Below, piece after piece: positions 46,880-56,400 of a stretch of DNA of 64,000 bases; position 1 is the stretch's first letter, and every line of letters begins with the position of its first letter. Position numbers and translations under genes: made by a program. Source of the stretch: Ferrimonas balearica DSM 9799. GTDB lineage: Bacteria > Pseudomonadota > Gammaproteobacteria > Enterobacterales > Shewanellaceae. The notes beneath the pieces were generated by a model, which ran no database searches, was not told the origin of the DNA, and was given only the letters and a program-made list of their open reading frames with translations. The stretch covers positions 496,001 through 560,000 of the forward strand of contig NC_014541.1 of NCBI RefSeq assembly GCF_000148645.1. The letters are read 5' to 3'.

Positions 46880-46933
46880 GTTACTATTACCCGGCCCCGG
46901 ATGGGCAAGGGACTCAGTTGGTTAGGAGTGATG

Positions 46934-47227
46934 GTGGTTCGGATACCCCGTGCATCAGCGATGATAATGGCGTTCTGGCTGCTGGCGATTGCGCTGGTGG
47001 CCCCTGCCCATGAGCTGAGTCACGTCCACGACGACATCACCTTTTCCGAACACTGCGACTTCTTTGCCCACCAGGCCCAGCTGCAGCAGCTTTTCAGCCA
47101 CCAGCTGGCGCCGCTTGACCCGGTTACCCCATTCCGTTGGCAGGCGGACACTCTGCCCCTTTCCCCCTGGCTGTCGCTACAGGTTGCCTACACCGCCCGC
47201 GCACCACCACTTAATTCTCGAGTTTGA
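46934..47227 (+). CDS. Small His-rich membrane or secreted protein of the zinc cluster
   Basis: About 98 residues. One N-terminal hydrophobic segment (MIMAFWLLAIALVAPA) that can serve as signal or anchor, followed by a His/Asp-rich stretch (HELSHVHDD, HCDFFAHQ) typical of metal-handling proteins. The start is probably GTG 46934, five bases after AGGAG; ATG 46931 is too close to it. Its last codons form one arm of a stem that covers the ribosome site of the next gene, so the two are likely translationally coupled. Confidence 0.55.
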   Translation: MVRIPRASAMIMAFWLLAIALVAPAHELSHVHDDITFSEHCDFFAHQAQLQQLFSHQLAPLDPVTPFRWQADTLPLSPWLSLQVAYTARAPPLNSRV

Positions 47228-47277
47228 CCTGTTTCCAACCGGCACCGGACTGTCGGTGCCAACACTCGAAAATTAAG
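47210..47277 (+). promoter_or_regulatory. Intercistronic stem-loop covering the ribosome site of the outer-membrane gene
   Basis: CTTAATTCTCGAGT (47210-47223) pairs with ACTCGAAAATTAAG (47264-47277), 13 of 14 positions. Inside is a second hairpin GGCACCG/CGGTGCC (47241-47260). The right arm ends inside AAGGA, the ribosome site of the gene at 47287. The left arm is the final codons of the upstream gene (stop 47225-47227). Confidence 0.6.
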
Positions 47278-47286
47278 GATCACCCA

Positions 47287-48474
47287 ATGAAAAACCGGAT
47301 TTCCCTTGCTGTCGGCGTGGCGCTGGCTGGCGCGCCTTTTCTGTCTCTGGCTGCCCCGGAAGGCACCCTGACCAATCCCAACCTGTCCCTGGTACTGGAC
47401 GGCTACTATCAGGATGGTGAGCGCGCCTTGGGCGAACGCGAGGAGGGTTTTAACCTGGGCCACACCGAGCTGGCCATCTCCGCCGCCATCGACGACAAGT
47501 TCTACGGCAAACTGACCACCGTGCTGGAAACCCACGACGGTGAAACCGAGATTGGCCTGGAAGAGGCCTTTATCCAGACTCTGGCCATGCCCGGTGGCCT
47601 ATCGGTTCGCGCCGGTCGCTTCCTGTCCGACATCGGTTACCTGAACAACCAGCACCTGCACACCGACGCCTTTGTTGAGCGCCCGGCGGCCTACCGTGCT
47701 TTCCTCGGTGGTCACTACTTTGATGATGGTGTGCGCATCAACTGGGTAGCCCCGACCGACTTCTACTGGGAGTTTGGCGGTGAGGCCTTCAGTGGTGATC
47801 CGCTGCAGGCGGAGGAGCTGGAGAGCGTCGAAACCGTTGGCGTTTACCACCTCTACACCAAACTGGGTGGCGACATTGGCCAGTCCCACAGCTGGCAGGC
47901 CAGCCTGTCCTGGCTGCGCAATGAGAATGGCCAGTCGCACGCCGGTGAGCATGACCATGATCTTGAAGTGGCAGAGCTGGCCGACGATCACGACCACGAG
48001 CATGGCCACGGCGCCGCGTTTACCGGCCGCGACCTGTTCAATGTCTCCGCTGTGTACAAGTGGGCGCCGGGCGGCAACTACAAGTACAACCACTTCACCC
48101 TGAGCGGCGAATACTTCTACCTCGATGCGCCCTTTGAACATGAAGAGGGCCACGACGAAGAGGAAGCCGGTCCGGACTATTACGACGGCTGGTACCTGTC
48201 CGGCGTTTATCAGTTCAGCCCGAGCTGGTCCGCCGGTGTGCGGTATGGCGAGATGAGTGCGGCCATGCTCGAGATCCACGATGATCACGGCCACTTCCAT
48301 GATGCCCGCATCAAGGAAACCGAAGCGATGGTGGCCTGGCACCCGAGCCACTTCTCTGCGGTTCGCCTGCAGTACACCCATCAGGATCTGACCGAGTTCG
48401 GTGATTTCGACGATCAGGTGATTACCCTCCAGTACGTGATGACACTGGGAGCGCATGGTGCACATCAATTCTGA
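47287..48474 (+). CDS. Outer-membrane protein with His-rich loops, zinc cluster
   Basis: 395 residues. Signal peptide about 1-22 (cut near SLAAPEG). Beta-barrel porin-like repeats ending in an aromatic residue (HQF), with several His/Asp/Glu-rich loops (GEHDHDLEV, DDHDHEHGHG, HEEGHDEEE, DDHGHFHD). Such loops suggest capture of Zn2+ at the surface. Not a TonB receptor, since no plug domain is visible. Followed directly by genes for a metal-binding protein and permease, so likely delivers zinc to them. Confidence 0.7.
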   Translation: MKNRISLAVGVALAGAPFLSLAAPEGTLTNPNLSLVLDGYYQDGERALGEREEGFNLGHTELAISAAIDDKFYGKLTTVLETHDGETEIGLEEAFIQTLAMPGGLSVRAGRFLSDIGYLNNQHLHTDAFVERPAAYRAFLGGHYFDDGVRINWVAPTDFYWEFGGEAFSGDPLQAEELESVETVGVYHLYTKLGGDIGQSHSWQASLSWLRNENGQSHAGEHDHDLEVAELADDHDHEHGHGAAFTGRDLFNVSAVYKWAPGGNYKYNHFTLSGEYFYLDAPFEHEEGHDEEEAGPDYYDGWYLSGVYQFSPSWSAGVRYGEMSAAMLEIHDDHGHFHDARIKETEAMVAWHPSHFSAVRLQYTHQDLTEFGDFDDQVITLQYVMTLGAHGAHQF

Positions 48475-49396
48475 TATCAATCGTGGCCTGAGCCGGCAGC
48501 TGCCCTGGCTGCTGCTGGCGGCTCTGGTGATGCTGTGGGCGCCCCGCAGCTGGGCCCTGTCGGTGTTTGCCTGTGAGCCGGAGTACGCGTCGCTGGCGCG
48601 TGAACTGGCGCCCGAGGCCGACATCTTCAGTGCCACCACTGCCCTGCAGGACCCGCACCAGGTGCAGGCTCGTCCGAGCCTGATCGCCAAGATGCGGCGT
48701 GCTGATCTGGCGGTGTGCGCCGGGGCGGAACTGGAAGTGGGCTGGCTGCCGATGTTGCAGATGAAGGCCAACAATCCCCGCATCCGCAACGGTCAGCCCG
48801 GTATGTTCTATGCCGCTGATCAGGTGGAAACGCTGGATAAGATGGACAATGTCGACCGCACCATGGGGGATGTGCATGCGCAGGGTAACCCGCATATGCA
48901 GTTCTCCCCGGAGCGCGTTACCGCCATTGCCACCGCCCTGGCGAAACGCATGGCTGAACTGGACCCGGACAACGGCACCCGCTATCAGGCCAACCTGGCG
49001 GACTTCCTCGGTCGTTGGCAGGCCGCCGTGCCGCAATGGCAGGCCAAGGCTCAGCCTCTGGAAGGGCACAAGGTGATCGCCTACCACACCAGCTTCCGCT
49101 ACCTGTTTGACTGGGTGGGCATCAGCCAGGTGGGCGACCTTGAGCCCAAGCCGGGCCTGCCGCCGACCACGTCACACCTGGCGACGCTGCTGAAACGGGC
49201 TGAGCAGGGGGACGTGATGGCGGTGGTCTACACCGGCTATCAGGACAGTCGCGGTGCCCAGTGGCTGGCCCAGCGGGCGGATCTGCCCCTGGTCGAGCTG
49301 CCGTTTGGCCCGGGTGTGGATGGCATCGCTGATCTGTTTGATCTCTACGATCACGCCATCGATGCCCTCGTGGCGGCCCAGCGGGAGCCGCGCTGA
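48455..49396 (+). CDS. Zinc/manganese-type ABC transporter substrate-binding protein
   Basis: 313 residues. Cluster A-I (ZnuA-type) periplasmic protein with an N-terminal signal anchor (WLLLAALVMLW, cut near SWALS). Candidate metal ligands: His in DPHQVQARP, His in GNPHMQFSP, His in AYHTSFRYL and an acidic residue near the C-terminus. The ATG at 48455 overlaps the end of the outer-membrane gene by 20 bases; coupling with the permease is by TGATG. Confidence 0.85.
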   Translation: MVHINSDINRGLSRQLPWLLLAALVMLWAPRSWALSVFACEPEYASLARELAPEADIFSATTALQDPHQVQARPSLIAKMRRADLAVCAGAELEVGWLPMLQMKANNPRIRNGQPGMFYAADQVETLDKMDNVDRTMGDVHAQGNPHMQFSPERVTAIATALAKRMAELDPDNGTRYQANLADFLGRWQAAVPQWQAKAQPLEGHKVIAYHTSFRYLFDWVGISQVGDLEPKPGLPPTTSHLATLLKRAEQGDVMAVVYTGYQDSRGAQWLAQRADLPLVELPFGPGVDGIADLFDLYDHAIDALVAAQREPR

Positions 49397-50148
49397 TGGA
49401 CACCACGCTGCTGAGCATTCTGTTGCCCGCCATGGCGGCGGGCCTGTTGGTACTGGCGAGCCACGTGGTGATGGGCCGACAGGTGCTGGCTCGTGGCATC
49501 ATCTTTATCGATCTGGCCCTGGCGCAGATTGCGGCACTGGGCGCGGTACTGGCCCACACCCAGCACGACCTGGCTCATCTGCCGGGGATGGAGTGGTTGC
49601 TGCCTGCGCTGTTTGCTCTGGCGGGTGCCGCGTTGATCGCGGTGCTGGAGCGTCACTACAAGAGTGAACTGGAGGCGCTGATTGGCTGCCTCTACGTCCT
49701 CTCGGCGGTGGCGGCGATGCTGATGCTGGCGCAGGACCCTCATGGCGGGGAGCTGCTCAAGCAGCTGCTGTCCGGCCAGATCCTGTGGACCGACTGGGAT
49801 GCCCTGGTGCTGCCCGCTCTGGTAACGGCCGTGGTGCTGGCGCTGTTGGTCTGGCGTCCGGCGATGCTCCGGGGGCGGGCGTTCTATCCGCTGTTTGCTG
49901 TGGTGATCACCTTCTCGGTGCAGCTGGTGGGGGTTTACCTGGTGTTTTCCAGCCTGATCCTGCCGGCCCTGGCGGTCAATCGCCTGCGGGGACAGAGTGC
50001 GCTGTGGTGGGGATACGCCACCGGCATCGTCGGCTACGGTGCGGGACTCTGGTTGTCGGCGGGGTGGGACCTGCCCTCCGGCGCGACCATTGTCTGTACC
50101 CTTGCGGTCACCGCCGTCGTCGTCCGGATCTTTACCGGCCGCCACTGA
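49396..50148 (+). CDS. Zinc/manganese-type ABC transporter permease
   Basis: 250 residues with about eight membrane segments of the ZnuB/MntB (ABC-3) family: FIDLALAQIAALGAV and SLILPALAVNRLRG motifs, the latter being the ATPase-docking region. ATG 49396 overlaps the upstream stop. No ATP-binding subunit gene is present next to it, so an ATPase encoded elsewhere must be used. Confidence 0.85.
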   Translation: MDTTLLSILLPAMAAGLLVLASHVVMGRQVLARGIIFIDLALAQIAALGAVLAHTQHDLAHLPGMEWLLPALFALAGAALIAVLERHYKSELEALIGCLYVLSAVAAMLMLAQDPHGGELLKQLLSGQILWTDWDALVLPALVTAVVLALLVWRPAMLRGRAFYPLFAVVITFSVQLVGVYLVFSSLILPALAVNRLRGQSALWWGYATGIVGYGAGLWLSAGWDLPSGATIVCTLAVTAVVVRIFTGRH

Positions 50149-50163
50149 ACGGACAGCAACAAC

Positions 50164-50190
50164 AAGGGGCGCTTTGGGCGCCCCTTTTTT
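50164..50190 (+). terminator. Terminator after the zinc uptake cluster
   Basis: AGGGGCGC/GCGCCCCT hairpin with six T. Confidence 0.85.
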
Positions 50191-50266
50191 GTGGCGCCTC
50201 ATCACCACGTGAGGACGCTTTGCCTCTTGGTCGCGTGGGCTTTGAGCTCAGGTTGTTAACCTGGAC

Positions 50267-50746
50267 TCAGCCCTCTTCGTCGATGGTCTGGGTTTGCAGG
50301 TAGTTCTGAATGCCCACCTTGTCGATCAGCTCCAGTTGGGTCTCCAGCCAGTCGACGTGCTCCTCTTCATCTTCGAGAATATCCTGCATCAGGTCGCGGC
50401 TGACAAAATCCCGTACCGATTCGCAGTAGGCGATCCCTTCACGCAGGTCCGGAATGGCGTCCATCTCCAGCGCCAGGTCGCACTCCAGCATCTCTTTGGT
50501 GTGCTCACCGATCCGCAGCTTGCCCAGAGATTGCAGATTGGGCAGGCCCTCCAGAAACAGAATGCGTTCGATCAGGTGGTCCGCGTGATTCATCTCATCG
50601 ATGGACTCGTGGTACTCCTTATCGGCGATCCGCTTCAGGCCCCAGTCTTTGTACATGCGGGCGTGCAGGAAGTACTGGTTGATGGCGATAAGCTCGTTAC
50701 CCAGCACCTTATTGAGGTGGGCGATCACCTTGGGGTCGGCTTTCAT
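50267..50746 (-). CDS. bfr: Bacterioferritin
   Basis: 159 residues; 24-mer iron-storage shell with haem at dimer interfaces. Close to E. coli Bfr ([21 protein letters not shown]). Ferroxidase ligands Glu18, Glu51, His54, Glu94, Glu127, His130 are present in [21 protein letters not shown] and EEEHVDW. Haem ligand Met52 is in DEMNHAD. bfd lies just upstream on the same strand. Confidence 0.97.
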   Translation of the reverse strand: MKADPKVIAHLNKVLGNELIAINQYFLHARMYKDWGLKRIADKEYHESIDEMNHADHLIERILFLEGLPNLQSLGKLRIGEHTKEMLECDLALEMDAIPDLREGIAYCESVRDFVSRDLMQDILEDEEEHVDWLETQLELIDKVGIQNYLQTQTIDEEG

Positions 50747-50852
50747 GGGATGGTCCTTGGCTGTGACGGTCTGCCAAGCTTAGATAAGGGCGCGCAGCGT
50801 CGCCACGCGCCAGCGGGGAAAAGGCGCGAGAGGGAGGGCCCGAAAGGGGGTG

Positions 50853-51044
50853 TCAGGCCACTTCGTAGTAGTTTGGTGTGACGTCGAGCTGTTGCTGCAT
50901 CACCTCCAGAGTCGTTTTGATGCACTTACCGCATTGGGTGCCAACGTTCAGCGCTTTCTGCAGGGACTTCAGATCCACGGCACCATTATCCACCGCTTGT
51001 TTCACCTGCTTGTCGGTTACGCCGTAGCACACACACACGTACAT
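50853..51044 (-). CDS. bfd: Bacterioferritin-associated ferredoxin
   Basis: 63 residues. [2Fe-2S] protein that binds Bfr and reduces core iron for release. Cys ligands in YVCVCYGVTD and QCGKCIKTT. Start ATG 51044 has AGAGG upstream; an earlier in-frame start would add 16 non-conserved residues. A Fur-like palindrome lies upstream, as expected for an iron-starvation gene. Confidence 0.93.
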   Translation of the reverse strand: MYVCVCYGVTDKQVKQAVDNGAVDLKSLQKALNVGTQCGKCIKTTLEVMQQQLDVTPNYYEVA

Positions 51045-51084
51045 CGTTGCCTCTGTCGAATCCTGTTCAAGTTGTAGAGAGAGT

Positions 51085-51103
51085 AAATGCAAACGATTCG
51101 CAT
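51085..51103. promoter_or_regulatory. Possible Fur box, bfd promoter
   Basis: AAATGCAAACGATTCGCAT is an imperfect 9-1-9 palindrome resembling the Fur consensus, 41 bases upstream of the bfd ATG on the minus strand. Confidence 0.45.
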
Positions 51104-51122
51104 GTCTAATTGCAAATTAGAC
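51104..51122. promoter_or_regulatory. Perfect palindrome in the bfd / DUF6494 divergent region
   Basis: GTCTAAT-N5-ATTAGAC, perfect arms. Directly adjoins the Fur-like box and may be an operator for either divergent gene. Confidence 0.4.
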
Positions 51123-51202
51123 CTGTTCTGGCCGATTGGCCCCTTTGCCGTTATAAAAAACTGTGAGCCGGATCGACCGGATTTTGAACAGAGGAGCGCA
51201 AA

Positions 51203-51418
51203 GTGCAGCAGGAACAATTGGATATGGCGATTCGCCGGTTTCTCAAAGAGGTGGGCATCACCAGTCACCGTGCGTTGGCTGAAGCGGTGGGCAAGGCGGA
51301 GCAGGAGGGGCGGCTCAGCGCCGACACCCCGGTGGCCCTGACCATGACCCTCGAGGTGCCGGAGCTGGGATTAACCCACCAGATAGAGGGAACGCTGGAC
51401 CTTAATACCCCCGAGTGA
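51203..51418 (+). CDS. DUF6494-like small protein
   Basis: 71 residues, soluble: N-terminal helical half (RRFLKEVGITSHRALAEAV) and C-terminal beta half (VALTMTLEVPELGLTHQIEG). Resembles the DUF6494 family; no function known. GTG start 51203 is set by GAGGAG eight bases upstream. Its 3' end overlaps the convergent dehydrogenase gene by 17 bases. Confidence 0.65.
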   Translation: MQQEQLDMAIRRFLKEVGITSHRALAEAVGKAEQEGRLSADTPVALTMTLEVPELGLTHQIEGTLDLNTPE

Positions 51419-52298
51419 AACACACCCGGTTCTGCAGCGCCTCACCGCGGCGATAGCGGGCGAGGTTATCGAGAAACTGGCCCGCCACCTGCTCAGCGAA
51501 GCTGGTGGCGGCGATGTGGGGCGTCAGGGTGACACGCGGGTGGTGCCACAGTGGTGAGTCCGGGGCCAGCGGCTCCTGCTCAAACACGTCCAGTACGGCG
51601 TGGGCCAGCGCATCGGTATCGAGCTGATGCCGTAATGCGTCGAGGCAGAGGGTATGGCCCCGGCCAACGTTAAACAGCACCGCGTGCGCTGGCAGGTGTG
51701 GCAGGGTGTGTTCGTTCAGCAGGTGGTAGCTGGCTGGGGTGTTGGGCAGCACCGATACCAGTACATCGGCCTGACTCAGTGCCAGTGGCAACTGGTCGAC
51801 GGCATACACCCGATCAAACTCGACGGAGGCGTTGCCGCTGCGGTTAACCCCGACCACCGTCATGCCAAAAGCGCGACCCACCCGGGCGATATGTTGGCTG
51901 ATGTCACCGGTACCCAGCAGCACCAGGGTCTGCCCCTCCAGCGAGCCATAACCGTGCGGTTGCCACAGCCCTTGCCGCTGCTGCTCGGCATAGCGGGGCA
52001 GTTCCCGCAGCCGCGACAGCAAGTGGGCAAAAACGTACTGCGCCATCAGCGGGCCGAACAGGCCACGGATGTTGGTGAGCTGGTAGTCCCGGGGCAGCTC
52101 CGGCGCCATCAGGGCATCGACCCCGGCGTAGGTGCTGGCCAGCCAGTCCGGGCGGTGTCCCTGCTGCAGCAGCGCGGCGGCACGGGCCGGTTCAGCCAGC
52201 CAGATGCGGGCGGCATCCGGGTCATCGGTAAACTGGCAGGTGCCCAACCGCTGTTGGTAGAGGGGGTTGTCGCTGGTCAGCAGCAGAATTTTTTCCAT
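51402..52298 (-). CDS. D-2-hydroxyacid dehydrogenase family protein
   Basis: 298 residues. NAD(P)-dependent reductase of 2-keto acids such as glyoxylate or hydroxypyruvate. Rossmann motif LLGTGDISQHIARVGRAFGM, catalytic-type FNVGRGHTL (Arg region), Glu in DVFEQEPL and His in LTPHIAA. The usual catalytic domain order is present, with a slightly short N-terminus. Start ATG 52298 (MEKILLLTSDN); the longer frame is shadow. Confidence 0.88.
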   Translation of the reverse strand: MEKILLLTSDNPLYQQRLGTCQFTDDPDAARIWLAEPARAAALLQQGHRPDWLASTYAGVDALMAPELPRDYQLTNIRGLFGPLMAQYVFAHLLSRLRELPRYAEQQRQGLWQPHGYGSLEGQTLVLLGTGDISQHIARVGRAFGMTVVGVNRSGNASVEFDRVYAVDQLPLALSQADVLVSVLPNTPASYHLLNEHTLPHLPAHAVLFNVGRGHTLCLDALRHQLDTDALAHAVLDVFEQEPLAPDSPLWHHPRVTLTPHIAATSFAEQVAGQFLDNLARYRRGEALQNRVCFTRGY

Positions 52299-52367
52299 GG
52301 TATCCAATATCCTGACGTTCCTGTCGCTGTAAGATACGAACTGAATCTGACAAGGAAAAGTATCGGT

Positions 52368-52700
52368 ATGGATTGGCTGTCCGACTTGGCCGCCGCAATG
52401 GGCGGCACCCTCTATCCCTATCTTGGCTCCATCGCCACCGCCATGGTGGCGTGCACCCTGGTGGTGCTGCACGGTGATATCCAGAGCTTTATTCGCGCCC
52501 GGATCCGCACCTGGCCCTTTCTGTTTCGTACCCTGCTTTATGTTGGCCTGATCGCCTTCGGCTATGGCCTGTTGATTGCCGCGCTGGCCCCGTGGCTGGC
52601 GCAGCAGCTGGCGGGGTTAACCGCTCAGTGGTTGTTGGCTGTGGTGACCCTGACCTTCCTGTTTATCGGCGTCTGGGCCGAACGTCACCGCCAGATCTGA
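52368..52700 (+). CDS. DUF3392 family membrane protein
   Basis: 110 residues with three hydrophobic segments (YLGSIATAMVACTLVVLHG, TLLYVGLIAFGYGLLIAAL, WLLAVVTLTFLFIGVWA). Conserved in marine gammaproteobacteria with unknown function. Start ATG 52368 (MDWLSDLAA); AAGGAAAAG lies about 11 bases upstream. Divergent from the dehydrogenase gene. Confidence 0.75.
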   Translation: MDWLSDLAAAMGGTLYPYLGSIATAMVACTLVVLHGDIQSFIRARIRTWPFLFRTLLYVGLIAFGYGLLIAALAPWLAQQLAGLTAQWLLAVVTLTFLFIGVWAERHRQI

Positions 52701-52701
52701 T

Positions 52702-53424
52702 TCAGCGCCAGCACTGACCGGGGGCGCGGGTGGTGCCCCCCAGTCGGGCTCGCGAGTGGTCGGGCAGGTTACTGAAGATGCCGTCAACGCCCATCCTGGC
52801 CAGAGCCGCAATGTCCTCGGGCTGATCCACGGTGTAGACGTACACCTTCAGGCCCCGCTGGTGGGCATCGTCCACCAGCGCCTGATCGACAAAATCCACA
52901 TCCACATTGATGGAGTGCGCGTTGAGAGCGCTGCCGAAAGCGGCGTAATCCAGTGGCAGGCTGGCGGTCAGAGCGCCGATGGCCAGATCGGGCCGGGCCG
53001 CCTTCAGCTGTGCCAGCAGCGGGTGGTGGAAGGAGGAGATCAGGAACTGCTCCGGGCGGTAGCCCAGCTCCTGCTCCGCTCGTGCCAGCGTGGTCAGCAG
53101 TGGCGCCAGGGTATCATGCCCCTTCAGCTCCAGATTGAAATCGCAGCGTCCCGCCACCCGTTCCAACACCTGCCATAGGGTTGGCACCCGCTCGCCCTGA
53201 CCCGCATCGAGCTGCGCCAGAGAAGCCAGGGTCTGGGCACTGAGGGGGCCTTTGCCGGAGGTGGTTTTATGCAGGTAGCGGTCGTGCAGCACCACCAGGG
53301 TGCCTTCGACACACTGCAGGTCCAGCTCGATGGCATCGGCACCCAGCGCCAGTGCCTGGTCCATGGCGGCCAGGGTGTTTTCTGGGGCGTGCCCGGAGGC
53401 GCCGCGGTGCGCGATGATCAGCAT
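52702..53424 (-). CDS. Glycerophosphodiester phosphodiesterase
   Basis: 240 residues. Cleaves glycerophosphodiesters to glycerol-3-phosphate and an alcohol. TIM-barrel GDPD signature: IIAHRGASGHAPENTLAA with catalytic His, ELDLQ metal site, VVLHDRYLHKTT second His. No signal peptide, so UgpQ-like cytosolic form. Shares the neighbourhood of phospholipid genes (psd). Confidence 0.92.
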   Translation of the reverse strand: MLIIAHRGASGHAPENTLAAMDQALALGADAIELDLQCVEGTLVVLHDRYLHKTTSGKGPLSAQTLASLAQLDAGQGERVPTLWQVLERVAGRCDFNLELKGHDTLAPLLTTLARAEQELGYRPEQFLISSFHHPLLAQLKAARPDLAIGALTASLPLDYAAFGSALNAHSINVDVDFVDQALVDDAHQRGLKVYVYTVDQPEDIAALARMGVDGIFSNLPDHSRARLGGTTRAPGQCWR

Positions 53425-53436
53425 GACTCTCTCCCG

Positions 53437-56400
53437 TTAGCGGATAAGGCCGCTCTCTTTGACGTCGCCGGACTTGATGTGCAGGTCCATCTGCGGGTAG
53501 GCCAGCACCACGCCCGCTTCGCGGAACTTGGCGATGATGCGCATGTGCAGATCGTGGCGCAGCGGCCAGCGTTTGCCCATCTCGTCGGCGTAAGCCCGCA
53601 GTTCGAAGTCCTGAGTGTGGGAACCGAAGCCACCAAAGTAGATCTCCGGCTCTGGTTGCTCCAGCGACAGCGGACACTCTTTGACGGCCTGGTGCAGCAA
53701 GGCTTCCACCAGCGCGGGGTCGGAGTCCCGCGCCACAGAGATGGTCATGCAGACCCGGGTGATGGGGTCGGACAACGACCAGTTGACCAACTGCTCGGTA
53801 ATAAACGCCTTATTGGGGACGATGATCTCTTTGCGATCCCAATCCACGATGGTGGTGGCGCGGATCTGGATCTTGGAGACGGTGCCGGTCAGATCGCGGA
53901 TCGTGACGGTGTCGCCGATCCGGATCGGCTTCTCAAACAGGATGATGATGCCGGAGATGAAGTTGGCAAAGATCTCCTGCAGGCCAAAAGCCAGGCCGAA
54001 GGTGAGTGCGGCGATCAACCACTGCAGTTTGTTCCAGGCCAGCCCCAGCAAGGAGAAGGTGACGAACACCCCGACCGTGTAGATCACGTACTTGCTGACC
54101 GAGGTGATGGCAAAGCCGGTGCCGGGACTCAGCTCCAGCCGCTGCAGCAGCACCAGCTCCAGCAGACCGGGCAGGTTGCGGGCGATCATGGCGGTAAACA
54201 CCGCCACCATGGCAGCGGTGGCAAACGACATCAGGGTGATCGGCACGGTCTGCTCAACGCCATCCACCATCTGGGTGCTGGACCACAGGGTGATGCCCTC
54301 AAGGAAGCTGAACATGGCGGAGTGGGTTTGGCTCCACAGTGCGATCAGCGACAGGAAGAAGGCCAGCACCATCAGACTGCGCATCAGGCTGAGGGACTGG
54401 GTGGAGATGGTGTCGAGATCAATTTGCGGCTCGTCACCGCCCTCCAGCTGACCTTCGGCACTGGAGGCGGGGATCCCCTCTGCTTTTTCACGTTCACGCT
54501 GGGCCAGGGCTTCGGCGCGCTTGGCCTTGGCCCGCTCAAACTGGAGTCGACGGCGCTCAATCAGGGTCCAGCGCTTGACCATCAGGTAAGCCAGCAGGAA
54601 CAGCAGGGCCAGCAGTACGGTGAGCTGGGCCTGGCTCAGCACCTGCTGCGCGCTGTAGTAGTAACCGCGCGCCGCCAGGACGACGGCCACCAGCGGCACC
54701 ACGATCAGGGCCAGCCAGATCAGTTTCTCCAGCAGACGACGACGGCTGTCGTGGCCACGGCTGTGATGGTGGTGGTACTGGCTGGCAAAGCCGGACAGGC
54801 GGCGATAGAAGTACGCCAGCACCAGGCAGAGCACCAGGAAAGCGCCACGACCGAGGCTGGCTTTGATCATCTCCAGATCGAGCGCTTCGGTCATCACCAC
54901 CAGGATGATCAGTGGCGTTGCCACCCACAGGGATTTGCGCAGGAACCGCAGGACGTGGTTCACCAGCGGCGGGTAGCGACGGAAGTGGGCGATCATCAGG
55001 CCGTCAGGGCGGCTCAGCTGATGGATGCTCCAGTACAGTTGGATCGGCACCGCGGCGAACAGCAGCGCCTTACCCAGAGCCTGAGCAAACAGGTGGCCTT
55101 CACTGATGTAGAGCAGCGCGCCGGCAGCCCACAGCGGCAGCGGGGCCAGCAGGCTGAAGGCGACGGACGTCAGCAGGGCGGCGACACTGGCGCTGAAACG
55201 GTCGAGGGTAACGTTACCGATGTAGCGTGCCTGTCGGCCCTGAATGCGGGCATAGGGGCCTTTGAGCAGATCCGACAACACCACCACGATGGTGACCAGT
55301 ACCAGCCACAGCGACCACGCGGTGCTGTTCTGCTGATAGGCGGCTTTGAGCTCGGCAATGCGCTGGGCGTCGGTGAGCCAGCTCAGGCTCAGGGCCAGCT
55401 CGCCGCTCCAGTTGCGATCCAGCGGCCGGTTGTTGGGCAGCCAGAACAGGTGCTCGTTGATCAGGCGACGGAAGCGGTCGGACTGCAGCTGCAACTGCTC
55501 CTGCTGGATCTTGAGGCGGGTGAGGTCCAGCACCAGCTGTTCATGGGCGCCGATCAGCTGGTCCAGCAACTCCAATTGCCGCTGCAGCAGTTCCTTGGAG
55601 GGATCTTTGCTGTCGGTGGCGCGGAGGCGGCGTTGCAGCGGTTCACGTTGCTGTTCGTAATCGTAACGGGCCAGTCGGGACTGGCTCAGCTGGCGGCTAG
55701 TGTCGGTGGTGATCGGCTGCTTCTTGAGCACCTTCAGCTGGCGGATCAGCGCTTCACCAAAGGCCGCGCTGGCGCCACCCCACTGCAGTTGCTCCTGGGT
55801 TTCGCTCAGGTGTGTGCTGAGCTGCTTGTCGGCCAGCTCCGCTTCGACAATCTGGTTGCCCAGCTGCTCCAGTCGACCATTAATGCGAGCCAACGCGCGG
55901 GCCAGTTCGGCGTTCTCCTCGCTGATCTGACTCAGGGAGGGGTCGCCACTGGCGCGGGGCAGGGTGGTGGTGATGGCTGAACGGCTCTGGGCCCGACGCT
56001 CCGCGGTGATGGCGTCGTTGAGGTTGGCCAGACGCTGCTCCTGCGCCACCTGCTGGTTGTGCACCAGGCGTTCGCGCAGCTGAATCAGCTGCAGCTGCAG
56101 CGGCAGCGCTTTCTGTTCGGTGCGGACGGTTTCCAGCAGCTGGGTGAAGTAGCCGGTGCGGGCTTGTCGAAGCGCCTCGCTGCCGCTGGCGTTGAGGCGC
56201 AGCTGGGCGGTGGCCTGCTGCTCCAGTTGCGGCAGGGTGGCGATGCGATCACGCATCTCGGTGCGCATATCGGACAGGGCACGGGCGCTGGCCTTAAGCT
56301 CCTGCAATTCGAGATGCACCAGAGACAGCTGTTGTGCCAGCCCCTGGCCCTCATCCACTTCGGTGGGCAGAGTGCGGTTTAACTGGCTTTGCAGTTCCGC

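Noticed and set aside
53269-55980. A 903-codon plus-strand frame opposite the mechanosensitive channel gene
   Set aside because: Gln/His-rich antisense shadow; the minus-strand frame has the complete MscS-type domain.
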